NCBI GenBank assembly: GCA_020205615.1
Contig: CM035170.1
Coordinates: 40,611,807 to 40,675,806, forward strand
DNA: 64,000 nucleotides
Source of the DNA: Panax quinquefolius
Taxonomy: Eukaryota; Streptophyta; Magnoliopsida; Apiales; Araliaceae
Reading direction: 5' to 3'
Under the pieces are notes generated by a model, which saw nothing but the letters and a program-made list of their open reading frames with translations, was not told where the DNA came from and ran no database searches. Positions 44,512 through 55,994 of the stretch are shown one piece after another. The position numbers and the translations under genes were made by a program. Numbering within the stretch: the first letter of the stretch is position 1; every line of letters starts with the position of its first letter.

Positions 44512-46955
44512 TATAAGGCACAAATTTTAATAAATAAAGATGAATTTTCATAAATATTATTTTGAATATTATGGAATAATTTGATATAATGTTATAGTTG
44601 TGGGTAATATTTATAAATTTTGAAAAGTATGCAAGTGGTTATATTATATTCGATTGGTGGGGAGAATATTAGGTTTAGCGAGGGAATATTCGCATAACTA
44701 CTCAATCATTGGTGGACCCTACAAATGTAATTATTATTATTTGATTGAGAAAAAAGACAAAAATATTTTATTGAAATAACTACGCGGAAGTTTTACCGTA
44801 GTAGTTCTTTGTTGACTCTTTCAGTAGTAAAAGAAGTACGATGATGTACGTGTGGTTGTATAAGAGTACACCGGTATTGATTATCGATCTTTATGTGAGA
44901 AGTCACTCAGGTTTGATTCCATTATCACGATTAATAATATGAATTATTATAGCGATAATGACGTTTTGTTTTATTCAAACATCTTTTATATAAAATAGAA
45001 TACTTTATTAAAGTTATTCTATAAATAGAATATATTATATTTTATTATCGTAAATGTTGCGTAGTGTTTTTTGCGTAGTGTTTTGCGTAGTATTGCGTAA
45101 GTGTTTGATAGTAAAATGTTTTTATATAAATAGAATATATTATATTTTATTTAAGATTTTTCTTTAAATATGATACGTCAGATTAAAGTAAATCAATCTG
45201 GACTGCTTCATGGATTAGTTACTATCGATTCCATTTTCCTATAAATAGTTCATTCCTTCATTATTTTCTTACGAATTCATTTAAACTACAGAGAAATTAT
45301 AGAGAGGTTTATAGAGAAAGTTATAGAAAGAAGAAGAGTATTCTGCTACTTCACTACTTCCATATTCAGCCTTTTACTAGTAAGGGGTGTTATTCTTTCT
45401 TCAAGAGAACTTACATTATTCCATTCACTATTATTCTCATTGGAATAACTTTGTAAAAGTGGTATACCTATATACATAACTTTGTATACGTGGCATACCC
45501 TATACTTGGTGAAATCCTCTCGTTATTCCATTCTTTATTTATTCTCATTGGAATAACTCAGATATATGCTGCTTAATTCTATACTTGGTGACATTCTTCT
45601 ATTATTCGCCTGGAACATCCCGCTCACGTTTTTCTGTACCCTAATTCTAGTTCCGCTTTTCATTATTCTTGGAACATCCTCATCGCAGGTGTTTTACACC
45701 GGACCGGTTCCGCCTTTTATCATTCTGCTTGGAATGTCCTATCTCGTGTGTTTTACACCGGATCCGGTTCCATCTTTATTATTCTGTTGAACATCCCGCT
45801 TGCCAGGTGAATTTCACCCGACCGGTTCCGTTATTATTATTCTTACATTGAATAACTGCTATGCAAGTACCGCATGCATGGTGATTTCTTTTGTTATTCC
45901 ATTTTTTATTATACCCAAATTGGTTAAAACTTTTGACTTCTATACTCCATGAAATTAGTAGAATATCCTCGATATTTGCGTTTTCATCCAAAGATCTTTT
46001 CACTAAATATTCTTCCGATCATTCTTGAATTTTACTCTACAAAGCAAGATCATGTCGATAATTTGGACGTTAATAATTCCCGGATAAAATAATTCTTGAA
46101 CTTGTTTTATTGAATTCTTATATCATTGTCATCATCCTCATGTTTATATTTTTTTAAAGTCATCTCGTACCTGTAGAGCATGGATGGACTTGGTATGATT
46201 ATAATTGTGGATTATTCTACGTAATCATGGCCGTAATGTTACAAATGATGTGATTAAAAATCCTCGGGGCAGTAGTAGTGCATTGATGGACAATTGTTGG
46301 TATGATCATGACCATTAATGAATACACAACTATTCTCGGCCGTAGTGCGTGAATAATTGTGATCGTGATATTTAAGAATATCCTCGTCCGTAGTGCGTAA
46401 GTGATTCGATGATGTGGATTATTTATTAAAGTCGAGTCTCATTATAATAACAAGTGATGAAAAACCTTTTAAATCATAAAAGATAGTAGATTTTATTTTC
46501 TACTTGACTCTTTTAATGGATCAGATATTCAACGCGCAGCTTAAACCGGTTGTACGTTGTATTTTATCGGTTTAACATTGTTGAAGACTATTGATAATTT
46601 ATTCTCGCATTATCTTAGTCATAATATTTCTTCTTGGGCTAGTTGAGCTCACCCTTTCTTTCACCGTTTCTTCTGTGAAATGATAATATAAGCTGGGGAC
46701 GAAGTCGGGGAAGCGAGTGATGGTCCTCAAGATAGCATTAGTAGTCCTCACTATTCGTGAAATAGTGTGATAATAATTGTAATGAGGACTTTTTTTTGAG
46801 TTTGTATAATATCTAGTAGATTTATATTTGTATTTAAACTCACGCTTTATGTCATATTGACACGACATATATGTTAATAAGTTGTATTTAAATTTCTGCC
46901 ATGTATGTGGGCGACCCAAGATGGGTGATGTATACCTAATTTTGGGGGCGCCATA
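44512..46955 (+). repeat. B1 5' LTR
   Basis: 2444 bp, collinear with 51780-54206. It ends ggcgccata, where the 3' LTR has ggcgtcaca. It contains the TATA box (ctataaatag, about 45239), a donor-like region (tagtaagggg, about 45378) and the hairpin array (about 45420-45900). Confidence 0.87.
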
Positions 46956-47142
46956 TTAATATCGAGCTAAGGATATGATCCACCGCTAAGATGTGAGAAA
47001 AGTACTAGGAGGGAGAGAGGGAATACCTTTTCGCTAGTATGACCTACCTAAATTTATGTGCTATTTTATTGGTCGGTCAGAATATAAAGATAATTGTTTC
47101 ATGTCAATTATTTTTTTTTTTGTTTTGTGGCAGTATCTGAAA
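46956..47142 (+). promoter_or_regulatory. B1 PBS and leader
   Basis: ttaatatcgagctaagg is a decayed version of ttggtatcaaagcttagg, as read in B2. A 12-base T run and ttttgtggcag (47123-47133) lie ten bases before the gag ATG and look like a 3' splice site. Confidence 0.6.
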
Positions 47143-48300
47143 ATGACATCTGAGAATGTTGAGAATAGCAATGGAGCACAGGCGATCGTTGATTCACCAC
47201 ATATCAATAATCAGGATAATGTGCATCAGGAAGGCGACAATCCTCATGCAAACAACAACACTGACCAAATGATGAATGATCAAATGTTCAGAGGCTTTAT
47301 GCAATTTATGCAACAGCAGGCGAGAGCGACTCCTGTCCAAAACGTAGGTGGAAATACGGAAAACTCTCGGGCGGTCACCGCTAAACAATTCAAGGAGCTG
47401 GGACCACCGGAGTTTAAGGGAGAGCCAAAACCACTTCTGGCGGAAGCATGGATAAAGCAGATTACCAAGATATTTGATGTCTTGGGATGCTCCGAGAGCA
47501 AAAGGTTCCCTTCACGCTTTATATGTTGCGTGGAGAGCGGAGACATCGTGGGAATCGGTAAAACGTACTCAACTTCATTGTCTTCAAGATATCTTGGGAG
47601 AAGTTCCAGAGTCGTTTAACGACAAATACTTTCACGAAAGTATTCGCCATATGAAGGAGGTGGAGTTTATCAAGTTGGAACAAAACAATATGACCGTGTC
47701 ACAACACGAGGCAAAATTTGCGGAGTTATCACGGTTCGTCCCCACTTGGTGGATAATGAAGAGAGAATGGCGCGAATGTTTTTAAGAGGTTTGAAGTCGG
47801 AGATACGTCCAACATCTTATTTCTCATAAACCGTGTTTGTATTCGGATGTTGTAAATAGGGCTCGATTGGTGGAGCGCGATAACGAGTCAACGCAACTAA
47901 AAGAGAGAAAGCTAAAGCAAAGTTATAATACCAAAGGTAGTAGTCATCGGGCGGTGACAACAAGCGTGGAGGGAATCAACAAAGCGGATATGGTAACCAC
48001 TTCTTGGTAATCGAGGCCAAAACAATAAAATGGACATTTCAAGAAACGGAGATTCAACAATGATGGAAAGACGCGTCGACCAAAGAACCAAGTTGTTAAG
48101 GAAGGAGAAAGACCACCTATCATATGCTTCAAATGCGGAGAAGAGGGACACATCGGTTCGAATCGTGCCATGCCATCCAAAGCATGTTATAATTGTGGAA
48201 GAGAAGGTCACTTAGCTCGATTTTGTCGTTTTATCAAGACAAATTCAACTAGGATGGAGGCACCAAAGGTCGTCCCGTAAAAAGTCAAACCTAGAAGTAA
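47143..48300 (+). pseudogene. B1 gag
   Basis: The start MTSENVENSNGAQAIVDSP (47143) follows a candidate splice acceptor and matches B2 gag. Further parts: NDQMFRGFMQFMQQQ, FKELGPPEFKGEPKPLLAEAW and WIKQITKIFDVLGC, then a frameshift near 47500. The next frame has VKRTQLHCLQDILGEVPESF and FIKLEQNNMTVSQHEAKFAEL. Two knuckles lie at 48130-48230: the first keeps CFKCGEEGHIGSN but has Arg for its last Cys, and the second is CYNCGREGHLARFC. At least three frame changes are needed to follow it. Confidence 0.78.
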
Positions 48301-51300
48301 GGAGAGCGTTTGTTGTGACCTCCCGAGAGCAAGGAACCCGAATGAGGTCATCACGGTAAGCTTATCATAAACTCTAATGAAGTCTACACTTTATTTGATA
48401 ATCGGTTCTACCCATTCTTTTATTTCTCCTACTTGCGCCATCGATTAAATTTGACTCGAGAAATTAGACTTCGACTTATCTGTGGAAACTCCGTTGGGAG
48501 AAACCTTCATTACATCCACATGCTTATAAGTCTTGTTTGGTTCAAATCGGTACCCTCACATTACACAATCGATCTTATTTCATTAAAATACTTGCATTTG
48601 ACGTGATTCTAGGATTGATTGGTTAACTACTTATCATGCAAAAATTGATTGTTTTCGTAAGGTTGTTAGCTTTCATATTCCTAATCAACCTATTATGCTA
48701 ATTCAAACGACCAAACCATTAAAATCAATCACTACGGTCATCTCAAGCCATAAAGCTATTCGTTTATTGAAAAATGGATGTCAAGCTTTCTTAGCTCATG
48801 TCATCAGATTTAAACAAAAATACGCCAATTTTGAGCGATATTTCTATTGTTAATAAATTTCCTCGACGATTCTCAAGAACTTCCCCGGCCTACCCCGTGA
48901 GCGTGAAATTGAATTTTGTATCGACCTTGAACCCGGTACAAAACCTATTTCCAAAGCCCCATATCGAATGGCTCCTATTGAACTTGTGGAGTTAAAGATC
49001 CAACCGCAGGAATTGTTAGACATCGCTTTATTCGTCCTAGTACTTCTCCTTGGGGTGCTCTGTTCTATTCGTGAAGAAGAAAGATGGAAGTATGCGACTT
49101 TGTATTGATTATCGGGAGTTGAATCATGTCACCATCAAAATAGGTATCCATTGCCACGTATTGATGACTGTTTGACCAAATGCAAAGAGCCAAATTCTTT
49201 TCAAAGATTGATCTTCGTTCCTGATATCACCAATTGAAGATTAGAATCACCGACATTCCAAAGACGGCTTTAACTCCCAGACGGGCATTATGAATTCCTA
49301 GTCATGTCCTTTGGATTGACTAATGCTCCTACCGCCTTCATGGATATGATGAACCGAGTATTCAAGGAATATTTAGATCACTTTGTGGTCGCTCTTTATT
49401 GATGACATCCTTATTTATTCCAAAAGCCGTGAAGATCATGAGCAACACTTGAGGTCGACACTCCAAAAGCTTCGTGAATATAAGCTTTATGCCAAGTTGA
49501 AGAAATGCGAGTTCGGCTTGAAGAAGTAGCATTCCTTGGGCACGTGGTATCAAGTCATGGAATATCTGCTGACCAAAGAAAGATAGAAGCTATTCAAAGT
49601 CGGGAACAACCTAAATCGATGATCAAGCACGTAGCTTTCTCGGTTTAATTTGGTTATTATCGGAGATTCGTGGAAGGATTTTCTCGAATCGCTACTCCAT
49701 CGACTCAAATTTCGACTCGAAAAGATACAAAGTTCTATTGGAGCGAAGAATGTGAGAAGAGTTTTCAAGAACTCAAGAAGAGACTTATTTCAAAGACTGC
49801 TCGACAATACCATCCGCCTCGAGGGATTTGTCATCTACGATGATGCTTCGAGCAAAGGGTTGGGATGTGTTCTTATGCAACATGGAAAAGTTATAGCCTA
49901 TGCCTCACGACAACTCAAAGAATATGAGAGGAATTATCCTACTCATGATCTGGAGTTGGCAGCTGTTGTCTTTGCACTTAAAATTTGGAGGCATTACTTG
50001 TATGGGGAGAAAGTGGAGATCTTTACGGATCATAAAAGCCTCAAATATTTCTTCACTCAAAAGGAACTCAACATGCGACAACGACGTTGGCTTGAATCAT
50101 TGAAAGATTATGATCATACCATCCAATACCATCCTCGGAAAAGCGAACGTAGTAGGCGATGCATTGAGTAGAAGATCGTATGCAAGTACGAGTGCGTTAT
50201 TGTCATCACAAAGGCCCATTTTGTGTGACTTGCAAAGGATGGAGATAGAGTTAAAGACTCCAGGGACGCATGTGATGATAGCGAATATACGAGTAGAACC
50301 GACTTTAATCGATAAAGTTAAAGTCGCTTTCGCTAGCTGCACTGGAGCCGATGCGCATGATGAAAGAAAGTGCAAGAGAGGGTGCGCCTTAAGCAAGAAT
50401 CGATGAAGAAGGAATACTTGAGTCAACTCCGGACTTTGTGTTCTTAACGACCACGATTTAAAGTATAATATCATGATGGAGGCGCACAACACACCATTTG
50501 CAATCCATCTCGGGAGTACCAAAATGTATCATGATATTCGCTATACATTTTGGTGGAGCAATATGAAGAGAGAGATAGCGCTGCTTTATCTCAAGGTGTC
50601 TAACTTGTCAACGAGTTAAAGCGGAGCATCAAGTACCAAAAGGTCCATTGCAACCACTTGAAATTCCGTAATGGAAGTGGGAGCACATTACCATGGATTT
50701 CAAGCACGGCCTTCCTAAGGTTTCTCAAGGCATCGATGCGATTTGGGTCATTGTTGATAGATTGACCAAGTCTGCTCATTTCTTCGACGACACGAAACTT
50801 ATACACTTGAACGCCTTGCTCAGTATGTACATAAACGAGATTTTAAGATCGCATGGTATGCCGGTATCCATAGTTTCCGATCGAGACCCAAGATTCACTT
50901 CACGATTTTGGGTTAGTTTGCAAAAGCTATGGGCACGCACTTACGATTTAGCTTCTAAGCATATCATCCTCGATTTTATTTTGACGACAATCGGAGAGGA
51001 CTATTCAAACTCTTGAAGATCTATTAAGACTCGTGTTCTTGATTTCAAGGAGTTGGGACAAGTTCTTACCATTGGTGGAGTTTTCCTACAACAACAGCTA
51101 TCAAGCAAGTATCGGCATGGCTCCATTCAAGCGTTATGCGGAAGAAAGTGTCGCTCTCAAAGATTTGGGGATGAGGTGGGTGAAGCAACGTTGTTGGGGC
51201 CGGAGTTGGTACGTATGACTACTAAAAAGATTCAAACGATCGACAACGATAAAAACCTCACAAAATCGATAAAAGAGTTATTGATCGATCTTCATCGAAA

Positions 51301-51745
51301 GGACGGGAATTTGATATAGAGATCATGTGTTGTTAAAAGTTGCTCCGTGGAAAGGAGTTACAAGATTTGGAAAGAGAGGAAAGCTTAATCCTCGATTCAT
51401 CGGGTCCATTTTAATCCTCGATCGAGTAGGAACTGGCCTATAGACTCGCTTTTACCGCCAAATATGTCTCGTGTTCATAACGCTTTTCACATATCCATGT
51501 TACGTAAATATGTGAAAGACCCGAACCATATTATTGAGTTAGAACCGGACGAAATAGCGGAAGATTTGACGTATGAAGAGGTTCTGCTCAAATTTTGGAT
51601 AAGAAGGAACATATTCTACGCTCAAGGTTATACCTCAAGTCAAAGTTTTGTGGAGAAACCATGATGTTGAGGAAATGACTTGGGAGTTAGAATCAAATGA
51701 AATCAAGGTATCCTTACCTCTTCGACATACCAGGTACGTACCCTA
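48301..51745 (+). pseudogene. B1 pol: protease, RT, RNase H, integrase, chromodomain
   Basis: Order seen: decayed protease (48376-48640; LGMDWL-like near 48610); RT with [21 protein letters not shown] (about 48905), LFVKKK-like and [14 protein letters not shown] segments, FSKIDLRS (about 49205), [19 protein letters not shown] (about 49303) and a frameshifted FIDDILIY (about 49395); RNase H with [20 protein letters not shown] and [22 protein letters not shown] (49820-50110); integrase with TMDFKHGLPKVSQGIDAIWVI and [14 protein letters not shown] (50690-50910); tail with NAFHISMLRKYVKDPNHIIE and VEEMTWELES (51460-51700). One- and two-base indels change frame every 100-300 bases, many more than in element C. 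Confidence 0.83.
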
Positions 51746-51767
51746 ATTTCGAGGGCGAAATTTCATA

Positions 51768-51779
51768 AGAAGGGGAGGT
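51768..51779 (+). promoter_or_regulatory. Polypurine tract of B1
   Basis: agaaggggaggt lies directly before the LTR start TGTAAGACCC (51780). Confidence 0.8.
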
Positions 51780-54202
51780 TGTAAGACCCCAGCTTTTAAT
51801 AAATAAAGATGAATTTTCTATAAATATTATTTTTGAATATTATGGAATAATTTGATATAATGTTATAGTTGTGGGTAATATTTATAAATTTTGCAAAGTA
51901 TGCAAGTGGTTATATTATATTCGATTGGTTTGAGAATATCTTTTAGCGAGAATATTCGACATAAATACTCAATCATTGGTGGACCTCACAAATGTAATTA
52001 TTGTCGGATTGAGAAAAAGACAAAATATTTTATTGAAATAACTATGAAGTTTTACCAAGTAGTTCTTGTTGAACTACTCTTAGTAAAAGTACAATGAATA
52101 CGTGGGTTGCATAAGTAGACACCAGATTGATTATTGATGCTTATGCCAGAAGTCACTCATTCCATTGATTCCATTATCATGTCGATTAATAATATGAATT
52201 ATTATAGCGATAATGACGTTTTTGTTTTATTCAAAACATCTTTTATATAAAATAGAATACTTTATTAAAGTTATTCTATAAATAGAATATATTATATTTT
52301 ATTATGCGTAGTGTTGCATAGTGTTTTTATAGTGTTTTGCATAGTATTGCATAGTAAAATGTTTTTATATAAATAGAATATATTATATTTTATTTAAAAG
52401 ATTTTCTTTAAATATGGACCGCCGTCAGATTAAAGTAAATCAATCTAGACTGCTCATGGATTAGTTACTATGCATTCCATTTTCCTATAAATAAAGCTCA
52501 TTCCTTCATTATTTTCTTACGAATTCATTGAAACTCTAGAGAGAGAAATTATAGAGAGAAAGCTATAGAGAGAAAGTTATAGAAAGAAGAAGAGTATTTT
52601 GCTACTTCACTACTTCCATATTCAGCTTCTTTTACTGTAGGGGTGTTATTCTTTCTTCTTGAAGAGAACTTCTCATTATTCCATTCACTATTATTCATTT
52701 GAATAACTTTGTAAAAGTGGTATACCCTATACATAACCTCAGATACGTGGCATACCCTATACTTTGGTGAAATCCTCTGTTATTCCATTCTTTATTTATT
52801 CTCATTGGAATAACTCAGATCACGCCATTTACCCTATACTTGGTGACATTCTTCTATTATTCATTTGGAACATCCTGCATGCATGTGTTTTTTACACCGA
52901 CCGGTTTCCGCTTTTCATTATTATTCGTTGGAACATCCTCGTGTGTTTTACACCTGGACCGGTTCCGCTTTTATCATTCTGTTGGAATATCCTATCTGTG
53001 TGTTTTACACCGGATCTGGTTCCATCTTTATTATTCTGTTGGAACATCCTGTCGGTGTGAATTTCACCTGACCTGGTTCCGTTATTATTATTCTGTTGGA
53101 ATAACCTGTCTATGCGAAGTACCGCATGCATGGTGATTTCTTTTGTTATTCCATTCTTTATTATACCCAGTTGGTTAAAAACTTTGACTTCTATACTCCA
53201 TGAAATTAGTAGAATATCCTTGATATTTGCGTTTCATCCAGTATCTTTTCACGGAAATATTCTTCTGATCATTCTTGAATTTTACTCTACAAAGCAGTAT
53301 CATGTTGACAATTTGGACGTTAATAATTCCTGGATAAAATAATTCTTGAACTTGTTTTATTGAATTCTTATATCATTGTCATCATCCTCATGTTTATATT
53401 TTTTAAAGTCATCCGTATTCAGTAGAGCATGGATGGACTTGGTATGATTATGACCGAGGATTATTCTCGTAATCATGATCGTAATGTTACAAATGATGTG
53501 ATTAAAAATCCTCGATGGTAGTAGTAGTGCATTGATGGACGATTGTTGGCATGATCATGACCATTAATGAATACACAACTATTCTCGGCCCGTAGCGTGA
53601 ATAATAATTGTGATCGTGATACTTAAGAATATCCTTGGCCGTGAGTGCGGGGTGATTCGATGATGTGGATTATTTATTAAAGTTTGAGTCTCGGCTATAA
53701 TGATGATGAAAACCTTTTAAAATCATAAAAGATAGTAGATTTTATTTTCTACTTGACTCTTTTAATGGATTGCATATTCATTTGCCAGATTAAACCGGTT
53801 GTTTATTGTATTTTATCGGTTTTAACATTGTTGAAGACTATTGATAATTTATTCGCATTATCTTAGTCATAATATTTCTTCTTTGGGCTAGTTGAGCTCA
53901 CCCTTTCTTTCACTTTATTCTCTTCGGAAATGATAATATAAGCTGAGACGAGTCGGAAACGCAGTGATGGTCCAAGAAGATAGCATTAGTAGTCCTCACT
54001 ATTCTCGTGAAATAGTGTGATAATAATTGTAATGAGGACTTTTTGTTTGAGTTTGTATAATATCTAGTAGATTTATATTTGTATTTAAACTCACGCTTTA
54101 TGTCATATTGTATACCTGATTATGTTAATAAGTTGTATTTAAATTTACGTACCATGTAAGTGGCGACCCAAGATGGGTGATGTATACCTAATTTTGAGGC
54201 GT

Positions 54203-54206
<4 letters not shown>
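51780..54206 (+). repeat. B1 3' LTR
   Basis: 2427 bp, TGTAAGACCCC to GGCGTCACA, matching the solo LTR at 10844-13223. TATA is at about 52488. The tandem hairpin array is at 52790-53150. Confidence 0.9.
52790..53155 (+). repeat. Tandem hairpin array in B1 LTR
   Basis: Five or six units of about 55-63 bp, each starting (t)tggaa. Outer arms vary but pair: GGAAC/GTTCC (52931 and 53041 units) and GGAATAAC/GTTATTCC (53098-53151). Inner arms vary too: GTGT/ACAC, ATCC/GGAT, GTG/CAC, TATGCG/CGCAT. Homologous arrays are at 11760-12190, 45420-45900, 22455-22705 and 28030-28305. Confidence 0.75.
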
Positions 54207-54237
<31 letters not shown>

Positions 54238-54345
54238 CTTAATTATTTTACAATTAAAATAAAAATTATTTTAATTTTAAAATTAAAAGTTTATTTTAAT
54301 ATTAAAATTGAATTTTATGCTAACTAATTAGAGTTGTAATTTGAT
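54207..54345 (+). repeat. TA repeat and AT-rich leader of D after B1
   Basis: A ta run (54207-54232) is the right half of the B1 target. The AT-rich sequence that follows has no ORF. Confidence 0.7.
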
Positions 54346-54350
54346 TCCAT

Positions 54351-54625
54351 ATTTCCTTAAATAAATGAGTTTATTTAGATATGAAATATTATTCAAAATA
54401 AAAGAGTTTATTTGTGAATAGGAAAGAGAATCCGTATTTCCTTAAATAAAGGAGTTTATTTAGATATGAAATAAGATTTCATATTATTCAAAATAAAGGA
54501 GTTTATTTGTGAATAGGAAAGAGAATCCGTGTTTCCTTTAACAAATGAGTTTTTTTACTTGAAATTTGATTCCGTAATTAATTAAAATAAAGTAGTTTAT
54601 TTTGATTAAAAAGTTTGATTATAAT
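54351..54625 (+). repeat. NNAG-loop hairpin array in D's leader (~85-95-bp repeat)
   Basis: A unit beginning tttcctta recurs at 54352, 54437 and 54532. Within it, hairpins with four-base NNAG loops repeat: TAAATAAA/TTTATTTA loop tgag (54358-54377); ATTCAAAATAAA with TTTATTTGTGAAT loop agag (54391-54419); TAAATAAA/TTTATTTA loop ggag (54443-54462); ATATGAAAT/ATTTCATAT loop aag (54464-54484); the ATTCA-type stem again, loop ggag (54486-54514); AATTAAAATAAA/TTTATTTTGATT loop gtag (54580-54607). Confidence 0.75.
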
Positions 54626-54639
54626 AAAATAGTTTATTT

Positions 54640-55251
54640 TGATTCAAAATTAGATTTTATGCTAACTAAATTTGCCCATTAAATGATATCAATATATATA
54701 TTAAATATTTATTACTCACGTGATGAATGTTATTTATTGATACATATGGTGATGTGTATGATAATAAATGAGATTGATTATGGACTATTGACCAATGTGA
54801 TTAGATTTTATTTTAGTTGGATGCATGAATGTATGTGTTTTATTAAATGGGGTCTGCGTATCTCGTCTTCTCTAATTTTTTCTTAATGTAAATTCTAACT
54901 CCCTCCTATGTACTTCCCCTTGACTGCTGATCAAGGTTTCTATTTATTTTAAATAATTTTGTAATAGGAATAATTAGAATTAATTTTGAAGAATTGGAGA
55001 TCAAGGAGCAAGGAGCGCTTGAAGACCCGTTTGTATTGGAGCCCGAGATTTAAATGTAATAGTTATATTTAAATTAATCCTTACACATCTAGGGTTTGAC
55101 CTTTTGGTTCACTTGGTGGCTCTAGTGAACCAAACTAGAATAAAAGTACATAATCAATCCAGGTAGAATATAGTATTCTATATGTGCATGCTTATACTAT
55201 ATATATTATATATTATGCAAACATGCTTCACATGTTCATTAAAATGACGCG

Positions 55252-55256
<5 letters not shown>
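54640..55256 (+). other. Middle part of D's leader
   Basis: AT-rich, non-coding. Short ORFs such as 54683-54886 have no recognisable motif. A ggggtctgcgtatctcg segment at about 54850 resembles the one after the PBS (about 44145). Confidence 0.5.

Positions 55257-55345
<89 letters not shown>
55257..55345 (+). repeat. Compound (TA)n(TG)n microsatellite
   Basis: About 13 TA units are followed by about 30 TG units, ending in gcatgcgcgc. The tract can form cruciform and Z-DNA and is likely to be length-polymorphic. Confidence 0.95.
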
Positions 55346-55413
55346 ATGCGCGCTAAACAAGATGAGACAAAATAATAACATGAAAACCCCTCAAATTTTT
55401 ATATTAAGTCTTA

Positions 55414-55879
55414 AGCGTTCAAAGATATTTGGAATATCGAACGTTGCCTTCTAGCATGATAAAAATAATAGAGTATCAATTAATTATTATAAGTTTGTTG
55501 TGTCACCACAAGGCTTATCTTAATTCTTTGAGATGATAAATTTATCACATTTGATGCTTATAAAGAAAATTGAACAATATTGTTTTGTTGTGTCACCACA
55601 AGGACAATATTTTTCTTTTTGAATATATGGAGTGCTAGGTTGGACTTAACTTAAATCATTTTAGTTCCGGATGTGCACACACTTGACCATTATGATTTAA
55701 GTGGCAAAATATAAGAAATTATATAGTTGATGTAATTGACAAGAGTTGTCTACCTATTTATTTATATATAGTTTGTTGTGTCATCACAATGCTATATACA
55801 TTTGAAATGAGATCCTTATTCTCACTAGAAAATCTTTAATTAGATTTTGCCGAACTATATAAGTGAGGGTAATATAGTT
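55414..55879 (+). ncRNA. Candidate structured RNA leader of D: chain of ten hairpins
   Basis: Hairpins read directly: 55414-55445 (13 bp with a bulge), 55489-55518, 55534-55547 (palindrome), 55576-55611, 55649-55702 (ACTTAAATCAT/ATGATTTAAGT), 55738-55750 (GACAA/TTGTC), 55765-55798, 55808-55824 (TGAGA/TCTCA), 55829-55848 (AAAATCT/AGATTTT), 55853-55879 (AACTATAT/ATATAGTT). Three of them share the core TTTGTTGTGTCACCACAAGG with unrelated outer stems. The region lies between PBS and gag, where packaging or dimerisation signals act in retroelements. It is called a structured cis-acting RNA by inference; it is part of a larger transcript, not a separate gene. Confidence 0.55.
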
Positions 55880-55994
55880 TGAAGAAAATAGTGGAAGATA
55901 CCAATTTAAAACAAGACCTAAATTATTTTGATAATTAATAAAAGAATGTATGCTAAAATGTTGTTAATTATAAATTTATTTACAGAATTTTACA
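55880..55994 (+). promoter_or_regulatory. End of D's leader with acceptor-like site
   Basis: AT-rich, with no strong hairpin. It ends ataaatttatttacag (AG at 55985) nine bases before the gag ATG. This could be a splice acceptor; no donor was identified. Confidence 0.35.

Larger units (their letters stand above)
44512..54206 (+). mobile_element. Element B1: Ty3/gypsy chromovirus family B, full structure, degenerate
   Basis: 5' LTR 44512-46955, PBS, gag, pol, PPT, 3' LTR 51780-54206. The TSD is tatat on both sides (44507-44511 and 54207-54211), but this is weak because the target is a TA repeat. Domain order gag, protease, RT, RNase H, integrase, chromodomain tail. Coding regions and LTRs are riddled with short indels. 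The 5' terminus reads TA instead of TG. Confidence 0.87.

Noticed and set aside
45566..45851. Small Cys/Phe/Leu-rich ORFs, also at 52764-53136
   Set aside because: They are readings of the tandem LTR hairpin array in three frames, with no start context or family similarity.
55184..55375. ORF of repeated Cys-Val residues
   Set aside because: Pure translation of the TG microsatellite.
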